Shown here in pieces: positions 12,772 to 24,166 of a DNA stretch of 64,000 nucleotides. Position numbers and translations under genes: made by a program. Below the pieces are notes generated by a model that saw only the letters and a program-made list of their open reading frames with translations, made no database searches and had not been told where the DNA came from. The number at the start of each line of letters is the position of its first letter. The first letter of the stretch is position 1. Origin of the DNA: Torymus aiolomorphi (taxonomy: Eukaryota > Arthropoda > Insecta > Hymenoptera > Torymidae); NCBI GenBank assembly GCA_036365515.1, contig CM070877.1:6085001-6149000 (forward strand). Reading direction: 5' to 3'.

Positions 12772-14297
12772 GTTATGTTTATGCTGACTGTATTGTTTCC
12801 TCGTCTTCCACGTTGTGTCCAACGTCGACGGAAACCTCCGTGATATACTTAGTTTTACGTATCTTTAGGGTGGAAATTGGAAGGATAACAAATTTGTTCG
12901 TTATTCTGCAAAAATAATAAATAAATAAATATATTCAGCTAATGTAAATAATGAAAAAACTTTAAAACTAGTGTGCATAATAATAATAATTATTTATAAC
13001 AGCTTAGAATTTCATGTCTAATAAATTTATTTTCAAATTTCAAAAGTTACTTTTTCTTTTTCTTCTGCGTTTACGATTCGAAGGTCACGTGTGTCAGTAA
13101 AGAAGGTTTTGTTTTCTGCACATAACGTTATTAACAAAACGTAACAATTTCAATGATTTCACATATATTTCACAAATCGATTTCAACACAAAATACAATC
13201 GATTTCACCTCACCCTGCGCAAGTGATTTCTACTGTGAGTAGCCTCTCGGAAATGAGACGAAGATAATTAGCGCGGCACATTCCGCCGAAGCGAATTAGT
13301 TAATCGACTTGCCCGACAAGTGCTTTAGTACTTCATATAGATTATCCCTTTGAGGAAAAAATGTATTCCTCCTCTGCGAGGACATTGCCCCCTTCTTTCG
13401 CCTGAGAAAAATGTTGATATATCGCGCTTTCTTCCGATTTAGTCGAGGCACGCGTTTGAGCTTTCCGATTGTGAATACGCCGCGGGGGCTTTGCTTGCGA
13501 ATTCATCAATGGTGATGGATCGCGGTGCGTTTATTAAAATTGATTACCTACCCGACTCACTTTTTGTCAGAATGGATTATGGTTTTGATAAAGTAACTTC
13601 GCTCACGCTGTTCTTGGATAGTACAGAAAATTCGTATTGGAAAAACCAAAAATCAGGATGTTGTTGGATTGATAAAAATTATATCGATTACTACCTGATC
13701 TCCATATGACGAATGGAAACATATATTGTACATACTTATTCATTTATTATTGTTACATAGTAGATACAGAATTATGTGCGAGCACCTCTATTCCGACAAG
13801 CATGCAATATAAATTAAAGTACATCATAAATTACAATTGTATTTAAGCCCAGCTCGCTATTATTATTGAAATAGCCTTGTCAGATTTAAAGAATAAAATG
13901 TTGATTAAAATAAATATTAAAATAAAAGAATAATTTAGAAATACTTTGGAAAATTAATGGCAATGATGCACCTACATTATTAATAGAAAATAATACAGCA
14001 GTTAAACAAAAAATTAAAATAATCTGAACCACAAAATTTTAAGCGTACAATAATTTCTATGTAAGAGAATGTTTTTTCGTGGAAACATTAATTGTTATCA
14101 ATAGTCAAAATATTTTTAATCTTACGAGGCTGATTAGTGTATATAAAAATATTTCGAGATTAAAATAACTACTGAAAATATTTTAGAGGATAGAATGGAC
14201 CAGTCAGACATGTCTGCCTTCGGTCATTCCCGCACCCTTTGATTTGTACCTTTGCTTTAGGTGATGTTTCGGAAGAGCAATGTCACCTTCATTAGAC
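12772..14297. other. Noncoding stretch
   Basis: AT-rich, with a modestly GC-richer patch at 13240-13510. No gene or long repeat is recognised. Confidence 0.4.
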
Positions 14298-14842
14298 TTA
14301 AGGGGATGTGCAACCCTAATTTCAATATTTTTTTAAATCAACATTCAAACATTTATTTGGAAAAAGACGGCTGTCAAGCGCTCCGTACACGCAAACACTA
14401 TATGCAGATTTTTTTCTGGATAATTCTATTGATATTTGCGTGAGTTATGCTCGTTTGAAAAGTAGGTCAATTGTAGATTCCTACTTACCGACAGTACGGT
14501 TTTTATTTAATTCAATAAATTCTCATCAGTTTTTTGGGAAAAGATGTCTGTCAAGCGCTCCGTACACGCAAACACTATATGCAGATTTTTTTCTGGATAA
14601 TTTTATTGATATTTGGGTGAGTTATGCTCGTTTGAAAAGTAGGTCAATTGTAGATTCCTACTTACCGACAGTACGGTTTTTATTTAATTCAATAAATTCT
14701 CATCATTTTTTTGGAAAAAGACGTCTATCAAGTGCTCCGTACACGCAAACACTATATGCAGATTTTTTTCTGGATAATTCTATTGATATTTGCGTGAGTT
14801 ATGCTCGTTTGAAAAATAACGTCGGTACTCACATCCCCTTAA
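14298..14842. mobile_element. TTAA-ended miniature element carrying a 177-bp tandem repeat
   Basis: The ends are TTAAGGGGATGTG and CACATCCCCTTAA, so TTAA is present at both borders. Inside, a 177-bp unit is repeated about 2.6 times: the word CAAGCGCTCCGTACACGC begins its copies at about 14375, 14552 and 14729. Because 177 is a multiple of three, one frame remains open across copies (14440-14898), but it has no coding signature. Related elements are at 38426-38823 and 53706-53904. Confidence 0.85.
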
Positions 14843-17447
14843 GTTATACGCTCTTTATACATTTGAGTATAGATCATAAGTTGAGCTCGTTAACATAGAA
14901 CATGACATTCGCACTTTCTTCAAAAGTTAGACCAACAATGTTACGAGTGTATAACTAAATAATGCATACCCCATTTACTATGAAACCTGGCTCAGGGAGA
15001 TCACACTTCTTAACCCTCTTTAACTATTATATCACCTAGTACAAACTTTAAAAAAAATCACAAAATATAGTATTTTACGTCCACCCTAAACTCGCTATAG
15101 AGTTCTAACCTATAACCAAGTAAAACTGCTGAGACTCGAATTTTCTTTCAAAACTTTTTACGCAACATAAAAAATAAAATGTACGGAGCAATTCAACGCC
15201 TTTTGATTTTTGAGCCACTACCGCGCCGTGTTATTTTATTTTTTTGCAAGAACGCCCGTAAAAAGAACGCTGTACTTGCCCTAAATACACATTCGGCCAT
15301 ACGCCGGCTGGCGTAACCAAAACAAGCATAAAGCCAACAGCGAAAGCAGAAAAATGAAGGATGGAAGCAGGGAGGCGGAAGGGGGAGAATAAAGTGCCTA
15401 TAAAATGATGAAGGATGCTGCTGCGAGCCAAGAGAAAGAGAGAGAAAGAGAGTAAAAAAAGGTCAGCTACGGAAAATATTCAGCAAAAGGGTCTCGGGCC
15501 TCCTCCTTCCGACTGGGATTTATGCATGCGTTAAGATTCGCCTCCGCGGGCGCACAAAATTTGCTTTGCAAATGCGCGCCCGGCAACCCGGCGAGCGCCT
15601 TAAGTAGATTCGCGTCCAAGGACTCGGTGCGTATAGAAAGTTTCTGTGCCGAACCCGAGAATCCCTAACTGTCCGGCTCGGATTATATTCTCCCGGATAT
15701 TAATTTTGATTTATCGAGGTGTGTGGGTAATTTCTTTTCTTCTTTTTAGATAATAGTCTGCTCTTTTTACTTTGGGTAGAGAGGAAAAGAGAGAAAATGA
15801 GAACGGGGTTGATTTTTGCCGCGGAAAGAGAGAAGGTCAATTAAAACTAAAGAATAACGTTGGAGGCAAAATAGAGAGAGTGAGAGAGAGAGAGAGAGAG
15901 AGAGTGAGAGAGTGAGAGAGAGAGAGAGAGAGAAATGGAATAATTCAGGAGACATGTTTAATTTCGTTTCCAGCCGCCTTGGGAAATTAATGTGTCGCTT
16001 CGGTATTTTTGCAAGATGTGGATATCTTGGGCACTTGTGCGTTATACGCTGGGTTTTAGGAGAAACTTTCTATTTATCGTTGTTGATGACAAGTAAGGTG
16101 ATTTTTTTTCATTAAAGTATCTTTATTGGCGTTAACTATAACGATGCAGAGTAGAATAATATTATAATAATAATTGAGTTTCGTAGTATTTTTTGAAGCT
16201 TCAAAAGAAAACAGCACTTAAAAATACATTCCGTACGCAAATTGACATTGTTAATTGGCAAAGAGAAAATTTATAATACAAAACTCGATTTACATTACAC
16301 ACCGTGACGAAATATGAACTGACAACAGCGCTGGCGAATGAAAATATACTCAACAATATTTGAAATAAAATGAACAATCACGTTTTTACTCACGAAAAAA
16401 TATTTTCCAAAGTTCAAACTTTTTAATTGATATTTGACTGGTTTCTATCAAAATTGTCGGTCTATAAAATAGGCGTTTAGAAAAAAACGTATCAAGCTAT
16501 TTTTCATTTCCTTTCTACCTACTTTTTTCTACGTACGATAGAAAAGTAATTTTCCTTTGTGTATGAAACTTGTTTTATTTGAATTGTTGTTCCGACGAAT
16601 AACGTTGATATTTTTTTATCCTGCTATTTTCACAATTTACAAAATAGATTTACAATTGTTTTGAATAAAAGCTTTTTCTGCTATCCTGTCCAAAGTTTAA
16701 TCAAGTTTTGAATTTCATGTGGGCAATCGAATTTGTAAGAAGAATGCTCAGAAGCTTTGTACTTGTTTTAGTAGACCTTTGTTTTTGTATGATCTCTGAA
16801 TTTAAAATAACATTTTTATAATGTTTAATAGTAAGCACTTGAACAAATTCCCATTGCACTGTTGTCTATGGCCTTATTGACCATCAAATATGGTGTACTG
16901 ACTTTGTCGGATTAACTAATGTTTTATAAAGGATGCCAACGATCCAAATAAAATAGAAAGGAGTAAATTTAAGATATATTAATAAAAAAGGCTCGAACAG
17001 CAAAAAAGTGTTAGTATCATTATAGATCAAATTCAAAGATTAATATAAATTAGCAACAGTACCTTCACTCGCTAACGCTCGTTCGGTTTTATTGTGATTC
17101 TTAGAAGGGTGATTTTGTCCAGAAAAACTTAACTTTTAAAAACGTATTTTCTAGAATATGAGTTATGAAGTTAATAAAATTTTAAGTTGGTTATTGAATT
17201 GAAAATGTTTAAGTAAGGAGATATAACCTTTCAAAGTAATTTTCGAAAAAGATGTTTTGATGTTTAATAAATAGAAAAACGTATGAAAAAGTTCAAAAAC
17301 TATTTGATTCTTTAAAGCACGTCGAAGTATAACAATTAAAGAAAATTTGATGTGGGTAAGGGCCTGAAAACTTGTGAAAATCGATCGTGTAATCTGATAA
17401 AATGGATGAAATACAAAGATTAACGATCAAGTTTGTAGGGCTGGGTA
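14843..17447. other. Noncoding stretch with a GC-richer island
   Basis: A GC-richer patch at 15.25-15.72 kb is followed by a GA tract at 15873-15933; the rest is AT-rich. No gene is supported. Confidence 0.4.
15873..15933. repeat. (GA)n microsatellite with interruptions
   Basis: About 60 bases of AG repeats interrupted by GTGAG. Confidence 0.95.
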
Positions 17448-17465
17448 TAAAAAAAGCGACGTTCA

Positions 17466-17800
17466 CGGGGGGTCCAGAGTTTCGACGATGAAGTCAACTA
17501 TAGATGTTTTCACCATATCCTGCACTTTTCGCTCCCGACTCAAAGACGCGAATGCGGTATTTTCGGGTATGGTGAAAAATAGTATACGCACTACGGGAGA
17601 AAAATTGGCCAGCCCACGTCTCGTGTTTGCTACCCTCGCTTTCGGCTCGGGTGGCAATTTACACAAGCTGTGGACTGTCCAAGTTTTTTCCTCCCTCGGT
17701 GCGTAATATACTATTTTCAGTTGACATATGGTAATACCGATTGTTCTTAATTTCGAAATTCTAAATTATGAAAATCATATTTACGAATGTAATTATATGG
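17466..17800 (+). mobile_element. Diverged relative of the 10.8-12.0 kb palindromic element
   Basis: A G run followed by CCAGAGTTTCGACGATGAAG, then TCAACTATAGATGTTTTCACC, corresponds in order to the left arm at 10846. The last part, TTTCGAAATTCTAAATTATG and AAAATCATATTTACGAATGT, matches the same arm further in. The middle is GC-richer and open on both strands (67-72 codons), but its placement between element words argues that it is repeat-derived. Confidence 0.6.
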
Positions 17801-18075
17801 AATAGTTAATGATTTTTCCGTACAGTACGTCTATACAGAAATTAAACACGAATATTATAAGCTTTAAAAATCAGGAATCGAAGCAAAATTGACAAAGTTT
17901 CATTATTTTTTATTATTGTGCAAAAAAGCATAGTACAGAATATTTTAAAGATTTTGATAAAGTAATGAAACTTTGTCAATTTTGCTTCGATTCCTGATTT
18001 TTAAAGCTTATATTCGTATTTCATTTCTTTATAGACTATACTGGATGAAAAAATCATTAACTATTCCATATAATT
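17791..18075. mobile_element. Foldback hairpin element with 47-bp perfect inner arms
   Basis: AATTATATGGAATAG at the left pairs with CTATTCCATATAATT at the right. Inside, 17859-17905 and 17963-18009 are perfect inverted copies of 47 bases (beginning AAGCTTTAAAAATCAGG). A 57-base loop separates them. Confidence 0.85.
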
Positions 18076-18268
18076 ATTTACCGCAGTTCTAATGATAAAT
18101 ACTAACTTTTGGCAGAGACGATATACCCATAAACTTCCTTAAATACAATCAAAATAGTACATTTTTAGTCATTATAGAAAACAAATAATTTTTTATGAAT
18201 GCCTTACAGTTTTCGTCAATATATAATATATTAGTATTTGAGATGTAACAGTTTTTGCAATTTCGAAG

Positions 18269-18402
18269 ATATCGTCGCGCGGTACGAAGAAAAGACAACA
18301 TTGAAAAGCCAGGCGATGAAAAAGCAGGAAAAAATGGACATACTGGTTTATCATCGTCTGGCTCTTCTAAGTTGGCTTTTCTTCGTACCGCGCGACGATA
18401 TA
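18269..18402. repeat. GC-rich 134-base imperfect hairpin
   Basis: ATATCGTCGCGCGGTACGAA continuing GAAAAG (18269-18294) is mirrored by CTTTTCTTCGTACCGCGCGA continuing CGATAT (ending 18402). The inner part also pairs (AGCCAGGCGATGA against TCATCGTCTGGCT). It would form an almost complete stem if transcribed. Confidence 0.85.
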
Positions 18403-20900
18403 AGGTTCTCCTGAATAGTAGCGTTCATGCCTCATATGTAAAAACGAAATCTTTATATAGACAGCGGGGGGTTGTCGCCCCTAGTTTAAGAACAAAAATC
18501 TTGAAATAGGAATCGACTACGAACAATCACTGAAGTATAAATGAATAACATCTACACTCCGCCAATTCCTGAAAACCTTAACGTTAACTTCAACATTAAT
18601 TAAAGATATTTATGTTGCCCAGTGCATTTTTAGCTTAATCCAACTGAGCTATTCTGATTACATCGGTTCCACAGTCCCAGCAATTTTATATGGAACCAGA
18701 GAGAGAGAGAGACCCGATTGTACTTGTACCACCTGAATAAGCAAAAGCAGACAATTCTAGGAGCCAGCAGCCACAAGCCACCCAAGACAGCGATAAATTA
18801 GCCCGGTACCAAAAGTCAGTCACTCTCTCTCCGCCCAGCCGCAGCAAAAGGGGATCTCAGCAGGAGTCTCGCGAGTCGCAAATGAAGTCGCATCAATTAC
18901 GATGAGGAACCGCAGCGAGGCGGGGCGCGCATCCCTTAAGGAGCTGCTGTAGAGCTACCTGCTCCTACATATTAGACTTACCCGCCGCCACTTTAATCAG
19001 TAAGCAGCCGAGACGTCGCGGTATTTTACCCGCGGCGAGAGCTTTCGTAGGTAGTCACACGTATATAGAGCGCAATGCAGCCTAGTGCTACTAGCTCGAG
19101 GTGGAAAGTGGTCGGGGTGGTTGGGCGAAAAACGTTGATAATCTGCGTAGCTACGTGGCGTTTGAAATTTCAATTTATTTCAAGTTTTACGAGGAATTCG
19201 CCCCGACGGAAGAGTTTGCGCAACTTTTGATTTGAAATTAGCAGTTAAAAAGTTTTGAGCAAGTTTCGACGCATCATTATTTACATTTTCAAACTTGCCG
19301 TTACAATTGAAAGCTCTCGTTCTGTGCGAAATGCGCAATTTCAATATTTATTTTTCCATTAGCGGAAATTCTAAATTGCATTAAATATTGTATAATATCG
19401 TGTGTTTGTTGTCAAACAGTCATGCGCCATTAGGATAGTCAGAAGTTATAGTCTCTAATCGCATTCAATTTTCAGCTTCAGAAACGCAGCCATCTGCTCG
19501 AGCCATGTTTTGAACGTCGACAACCACAAAACTAATTTCGTAACTTTGCTCGGCGAGCCTCTCATTTTCTTTCTTTGTACGCTCCCTCGCAATCCTATTT
19601 GCCTCAGGATTATTACAAATCGCCATTAAACTACACATCGGGGGGCATCGATGAGCGGAAAAAAGTTTTCGCGACCCGCGAAGAAAGGCGGGCAAGCGGG
19701 GTAGGGAGCGCTTGTCGATAAAAATATAAAAGTAGGTTAATAAAAAACTCCCTTTATCCAATCAAACTTCAATAACGCCATGCGCTCGCGCGCGGCCGCT
19801 CACTCCATTTTCGCGTCTCCCCGATTGAACTTTTTTTCTCTGCGATTGATACGTATAAAAAACAGTCGATTTCCCTTAATTAAAGCGACCGGATGAATCG
19901 CGTTTGGGTCGCCTCGGCTGGTAATAATAAGTTTCTCCCAGGAGAGAGAGAGAGGCGGTACGGATCGCTGCGCTTTCTGATATGATGGTTTTCGGTCTGC
20001 GGGCCGTGGCCCTAATTTGCACGGGTGAGGTAGGCTGGAGCAAGCCTAGCTCTTATCTTCCGACGGACTTTACTGAAGAGAGAGAGAAAGGGAGGAGTTC
20101 GAGATTATTGTTCGGGACGGGCGAGTTTAGGAAGGCTCCGTGATGGTCTATATATGTGTGTATTTTTGTTGCGGAAGTTGAGAGCGATAAGTCTTACACT
20201 TATGTCGGCTATTAGTGATCCGTATGAATGAACAATGAAAGGCGATTCTGGTAAAGTATGTGGGTGCAAAAGTTTATTTAAAGTTTGAACAAGAAAAGTC
20301 TGATGCACGAGTTTGATTGGCTGGATTTTTTACTTTTCGCGTAAAAAGTCGCAGCTAGAAAAGTCCATTTAACTCGAAGTGTGAGGTGAAAAGTCTGGTC
20401 AGTGGCAGAAAAATAAGGTCTGAAATTTTCTCAATCCGACCTACCTACCTAGAAATCCATATATCTACTTGCCATCAGAATATTCGAACCCTTTGTGTCC
20501 TTCATCATATTGGTTGCATTTAACGATGTACTGTAAATGTAGGGATATGCGTTTAATTATAACTGGTACATTATTTCTGTCAAATTAGGTCAGATTCGTT
20601 CAGTCATATCTAAAATTTGTTTTTTCCCCTCACCGATATAATGCACTAAAACAGGAATACCAGGCAGATTTCTTTGTGAAAATGTTTACTAATCGTCGTC
20701 CAAGTTTCTCATACACGTATATTTACGCATAAACTTCGCATAATCTACATTTATTCAAAAGGTAAATAGAGATAAATTGGAATACACAGCGAGTTACCAA
20801 AGCCCGAATATTGAGAAACGTTAGAACAATACATTAAATGTTTGTTTAACATGCACTAGCTATACTGAAATAGTTATTGTTACAGCACTCGCGCATTAAT
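18403..20900. other. Noncoding stretch with a GC-rich patch at 18.7-19.1 kb
   Basis: A non-repetitive GC-richer patch at about 18720-19110 and a smaller one at 19.6-20.1 kb may be regulatory. No exon boundaries or coding frames are supported. Confidence 0.35.
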
Positions 20901-21378
20901 CCAGCAGCAGTCTAAACATCGTATCAACAACCATCCATAAGCCAACGGTATACATACACGCAAACCGAAAACAAGCTTACAGCCCGCGGGGAAAACAATA
21001 TCGTGTCGCGTCTCCCGCATATCCCGCAACCGCCGCGTTCAACGTAAAAAAAGGTCCAAAGCCCATCATCAGTCTCCCCCCTCCTCATACACCCACTCTC
21101 TCTCACTGCACACCTACACACTCACACGTGTCGCTCTCGCGAAAAATCGATAAGGATCACAACAAAGCAACGGCCTCCTCCTGCGCGCACAGGTGCCGCT
21201 GGAAACTGCAGGGATGATCCGCGCGGGGGCGCTGCCTCGGCCTCTCTCTCTCTCTCGCTCTTGGCTTTTCCAATATGGCTGCTAGCCGCTGACGGGCCAA
21301 CAGTTGTGCGCACCCCCCGAGAGCCGTACGTTACGAGAACCACCCGGCCAGCCGACTCCGATCAGCTGTCACTTCGAG
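20900..21378 (+). promoter_or_regulatory. Possible promoter with noncoding first exon
   Basis: A CpG-rich island contains CCAATATGGCTGCTAGC near 21270 (a YY1/Pho-like ATGGC core) and ends with a strong splice donor, TTCGAG|GTGAGTA, at 21378/21379. The only ATG in the last part (ATGGCTGCTAGCCGCTGA) closes after five codons, so the exon would be untranslated. It could be an alternative 5' exon of gene A, 23 kb upstream of the first exon found; this is inference. Confidence 0.45.
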
Positions 21379-22960
21379 GTGAGTACATTTTCAACTGTCT
21401 TTCGCTGTCTAGCTAGTGGGAATGAGGATTTTCAAGGGGGTGTGAGGCTAAAGGTGGAGCGACGTTGGCCGAGCGTCGGGGATGTTGCCGGCGTGTCGTC
21501 GCTCGCTTCCGCGACGATCAATAGGCGAGCGAGAGAGATACGCGCGCGCAGTGCAAGCCTACCCTTCTGTGTGTCTATCTGTGTGTGTGTGTGTTAGATA
21601 TGCGTGTTTTCGCATCTTAGCATCGTAGATACACCTGCACGTAGGTGCGATAATGTCGTAACGTAATTGTATAGCCTGCGTACGAGTCTTGGCCGCCGGG
21701 CGCTTGTTGACGTTTTCTTCAAAGCGGGGGGTGTGGAACTTTCATTCAGGGATAGCGAGAGGGTGACTCACGTACATCGTCGTCGAGGTCCTATACGTCG
21801 TCGTGCTCTTTCATCCGCCGAGTTGCGTAATCGCGGAAATCTGAGATGATATTGTTATGAGATACAGTCGTGATTTATGGACCGCGGGTGTGAGGAATTT
21901 TTATTCGCTCCAAATTTAGTGGCTCGGGAGACGATGCTTTGTTTGCGGTAATTTTTGTTTATCATCGTTGTCCGTTAACTGTTTATAAAACCGTTATTAT
22001 CAGGTGATTTTATTAGCAATTTCGCACAGAAAAAAGATTTTAGTGGCGATATTTCAAACCATTTGAACCGAGCGAAACATCGGCAATGGCAGTATTTTTT
22101 ATGACTTTCGTTTAATGTATAAAGCAGTTGAATTCACAATCGAACGTTATTATTTTCATTGTTTTTTATATAGCCTAATAACAATGAAAACGTTGTTTTT
22201 TTTTATTTTGAAACTCCTATTGAACCTCGTCGATGAAAAGCTTTTCTTGCGCGAATACAATATTTTATTGAGCGAATTTCAAAGGACCACATGCATTATA
22301 AAGTTTCCATAACCATAAATATGTAGTACTCTCGGCGCTTTCATTTCTTATTTACAATGAAATGCGTATAAGCATTGGAAGCTGTGTTGTGTGTGCCTGT
22401 ACAATTATTAATTTAATGAATTATAAAAGGCTTGCTCAGACCGTAAATAATATGTATTAAATAATACAATAGAAAGTCTTTGACGTAGACACATCTGCCA
22501 CATAACAAATTAAAATCTATTATTCCTTGAAACCTTTGACAATTTAACGCAGTCACGAGACGACGAGTTTTCATATTAAAAGCTCGACTACGTAAAGAAA
22601 TACAATGCGCACATCGGTTCATCAATGCAACTTCGTTACCTTGTAGAAACTAACTGTATAATAATGAGCTTTAGTAACTTATGCACCATGTGTTTACCTT
22701 AGCGTCAAGTCAAGAGCGTGCGCGCGCAGAACTCGCTGTCGCCATATACTTATTTCAAGGCGAGAAATTGCTTAATCACGGTAATTATTGATAATTGAAA
22801 AATAAGGCTCGCGATCAAAATAAACGCCCTTATCTAAATTGCAAATTACCATTAAAACAATTACATTTTATTTTCATATTTTACTACCCTTCAATACACA
22901 CCCGACAGTGTTTATCGGAAACAAAATTTCATCAGAGAGTCAAAGACCCTCGCAAACTCA
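21379..22960. other. Noncoding stretch after the 21-kb island
   Basis: The GC-rich portion ends at about 21.9 kb; the remainder is AT-rich. No gene is seen. Confidence 0.4.
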
Positions 22961-23424
22961 TCCACTTAGTCCCGGCCCCTCCCCTCAATCTCATCTGAAA
23001 ATGAAAACCAACCCTTCGACCTCATATCGCCACCACCTCTCAGCGCAACTTAAGTCAATCGATACATCATCGCATCGCGTATCTCCACAGCCGTAGAAGA
23101 GATAGAAAAGAAAAAAAAAGCAAAAAAAAAGAAGATGCCCTCGGTCACGAGAAAGTTCGTTCCTCCGGCGTGGAATATTCCCATTCCCCCCCAGATGGGG
23201 AGTGTAGTATAGACCGCGTGGGCGCGCGACTCGCGCCTGCGCTTCCGCCAAACGCGCAGTCGAGTTGCGCGCGCCTGTGTGTCTACTCCGCGAGCGGTTG
23301 AGCGACAATCGGCCGCGCTGGGATTAGGATCACGTGAGGAAGAAGAAGTTTTGCTCCGACTCTGCGGGACGGCGAGTCCGTGCCGTTTCTCAGTGTTTAT
23401 GAACGAGCGAGGCTGCTTGCGAGG
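22960..23424 (+). promoter_or_regulatory. Possible promoter and first exon with palindromic E-box
   Basis: A CpG-rich island holds TCACGTGA at 23330-23337, a perfect E-box of the type bound by bHLH-ZIP factors, and ends in a donor, GAGG|GTGAGC, at 23424/23425. A short frame from ATG at 23399 (MNERGCLR) reaches the donor with two bases left, which would not join gene A exon 44591 (phase 0) directly. Either a noncoding exon or an unseen intermediate exon is implied. Confidence 0.4.
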
Positions 23425-23675
23425 GTGAGCGAGGAAAGGTTGCTTTAAATGATGCTTTCATATTCCGGGGCTTCCGAGTAAAGAAGTCTGCTTCTTGGGT
23501 GGCGGATATGAATGTAGATGGAGATATTATTCGGATTACTATCGTTTTTTATTCATTAATGATAAATATAATGAATGGCATGATGAATGGTTTTCTTACG
23601 AAAAGTTATCTCACGTATGAAGTAATTAGTGGTTCCCTGGTAGAAATTCATCGGTATGAAATGGCCGAAAAGTTA

Positions 23676-24166
23676 GAAAATAGCTAGTAAAATTGGCTAA
23701 TTAATGGCTATGATGAAACGATTTTTTCGACCATTATTTGCCTATTTCTTAGATTGACGACACAACAAAATATTCGTATTTGATGTTCTTACTAATTCTA
23801 TCGTATATGAAAGAGCGTTAAAGTGCATTGGGTTGTTTACCAAAATATAAATAAATAACATTAACTAAAAAAGCATTTTTTGTACTCCTATGAATAATTC
23901 AGCAAAACTTTTACTTGTCCATCTGATTCTGTCTCTCTCACTCCTTGTCATAACAGCAAGCCTTCTAGTAGCTATTTCGAGACTAAAGAAACTGATTAGT
24001 TTTAATACCTTTAAAATACTCAAGAACAAGCTTGTGCTTGTCTTCGAAAAACTCATTCTATTTTGCAATCTATTAAATGGCCATATAATAGGGGAAAAAG
24101 CGTTTCACCGGGAGATAGAAACTGGACAAGATAAATTCTCATTTTATAACAAGTTTTTAAAATAAA
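23676..24166. mobile_element. Inverted-repeat element, AAATAGCT family, copy 1
   Basis: The left end AAATAGCTAGTAAAATTGGC continues to GATGAAACGATTTTTTCGACC. The right part has GAAAAAGCGTTTCACC and ends near AAATAAATAGTC. An internal stretch (CTCCTTGTCATAACAGCAAG) is the inverse of one at about 38880-38900 in the second copy. Confidence 0.55.

Noticed and set aside
14440..14898. 152-codon repetitive frame
   Set aside because: It is the 177-bp tandem repeat of a miniature element; the open frame follows from the unit length being a multiple of three.
17488..17706. 72-codon frame in a GC-richer island
   Set aside because: It sits between words of a repeated element family and is equally open on the other strand.
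18255..18509. 84-codon frame
   Set aside because: It spans a 134-base inverted repeat and AT-rich flank; no coding evidence.
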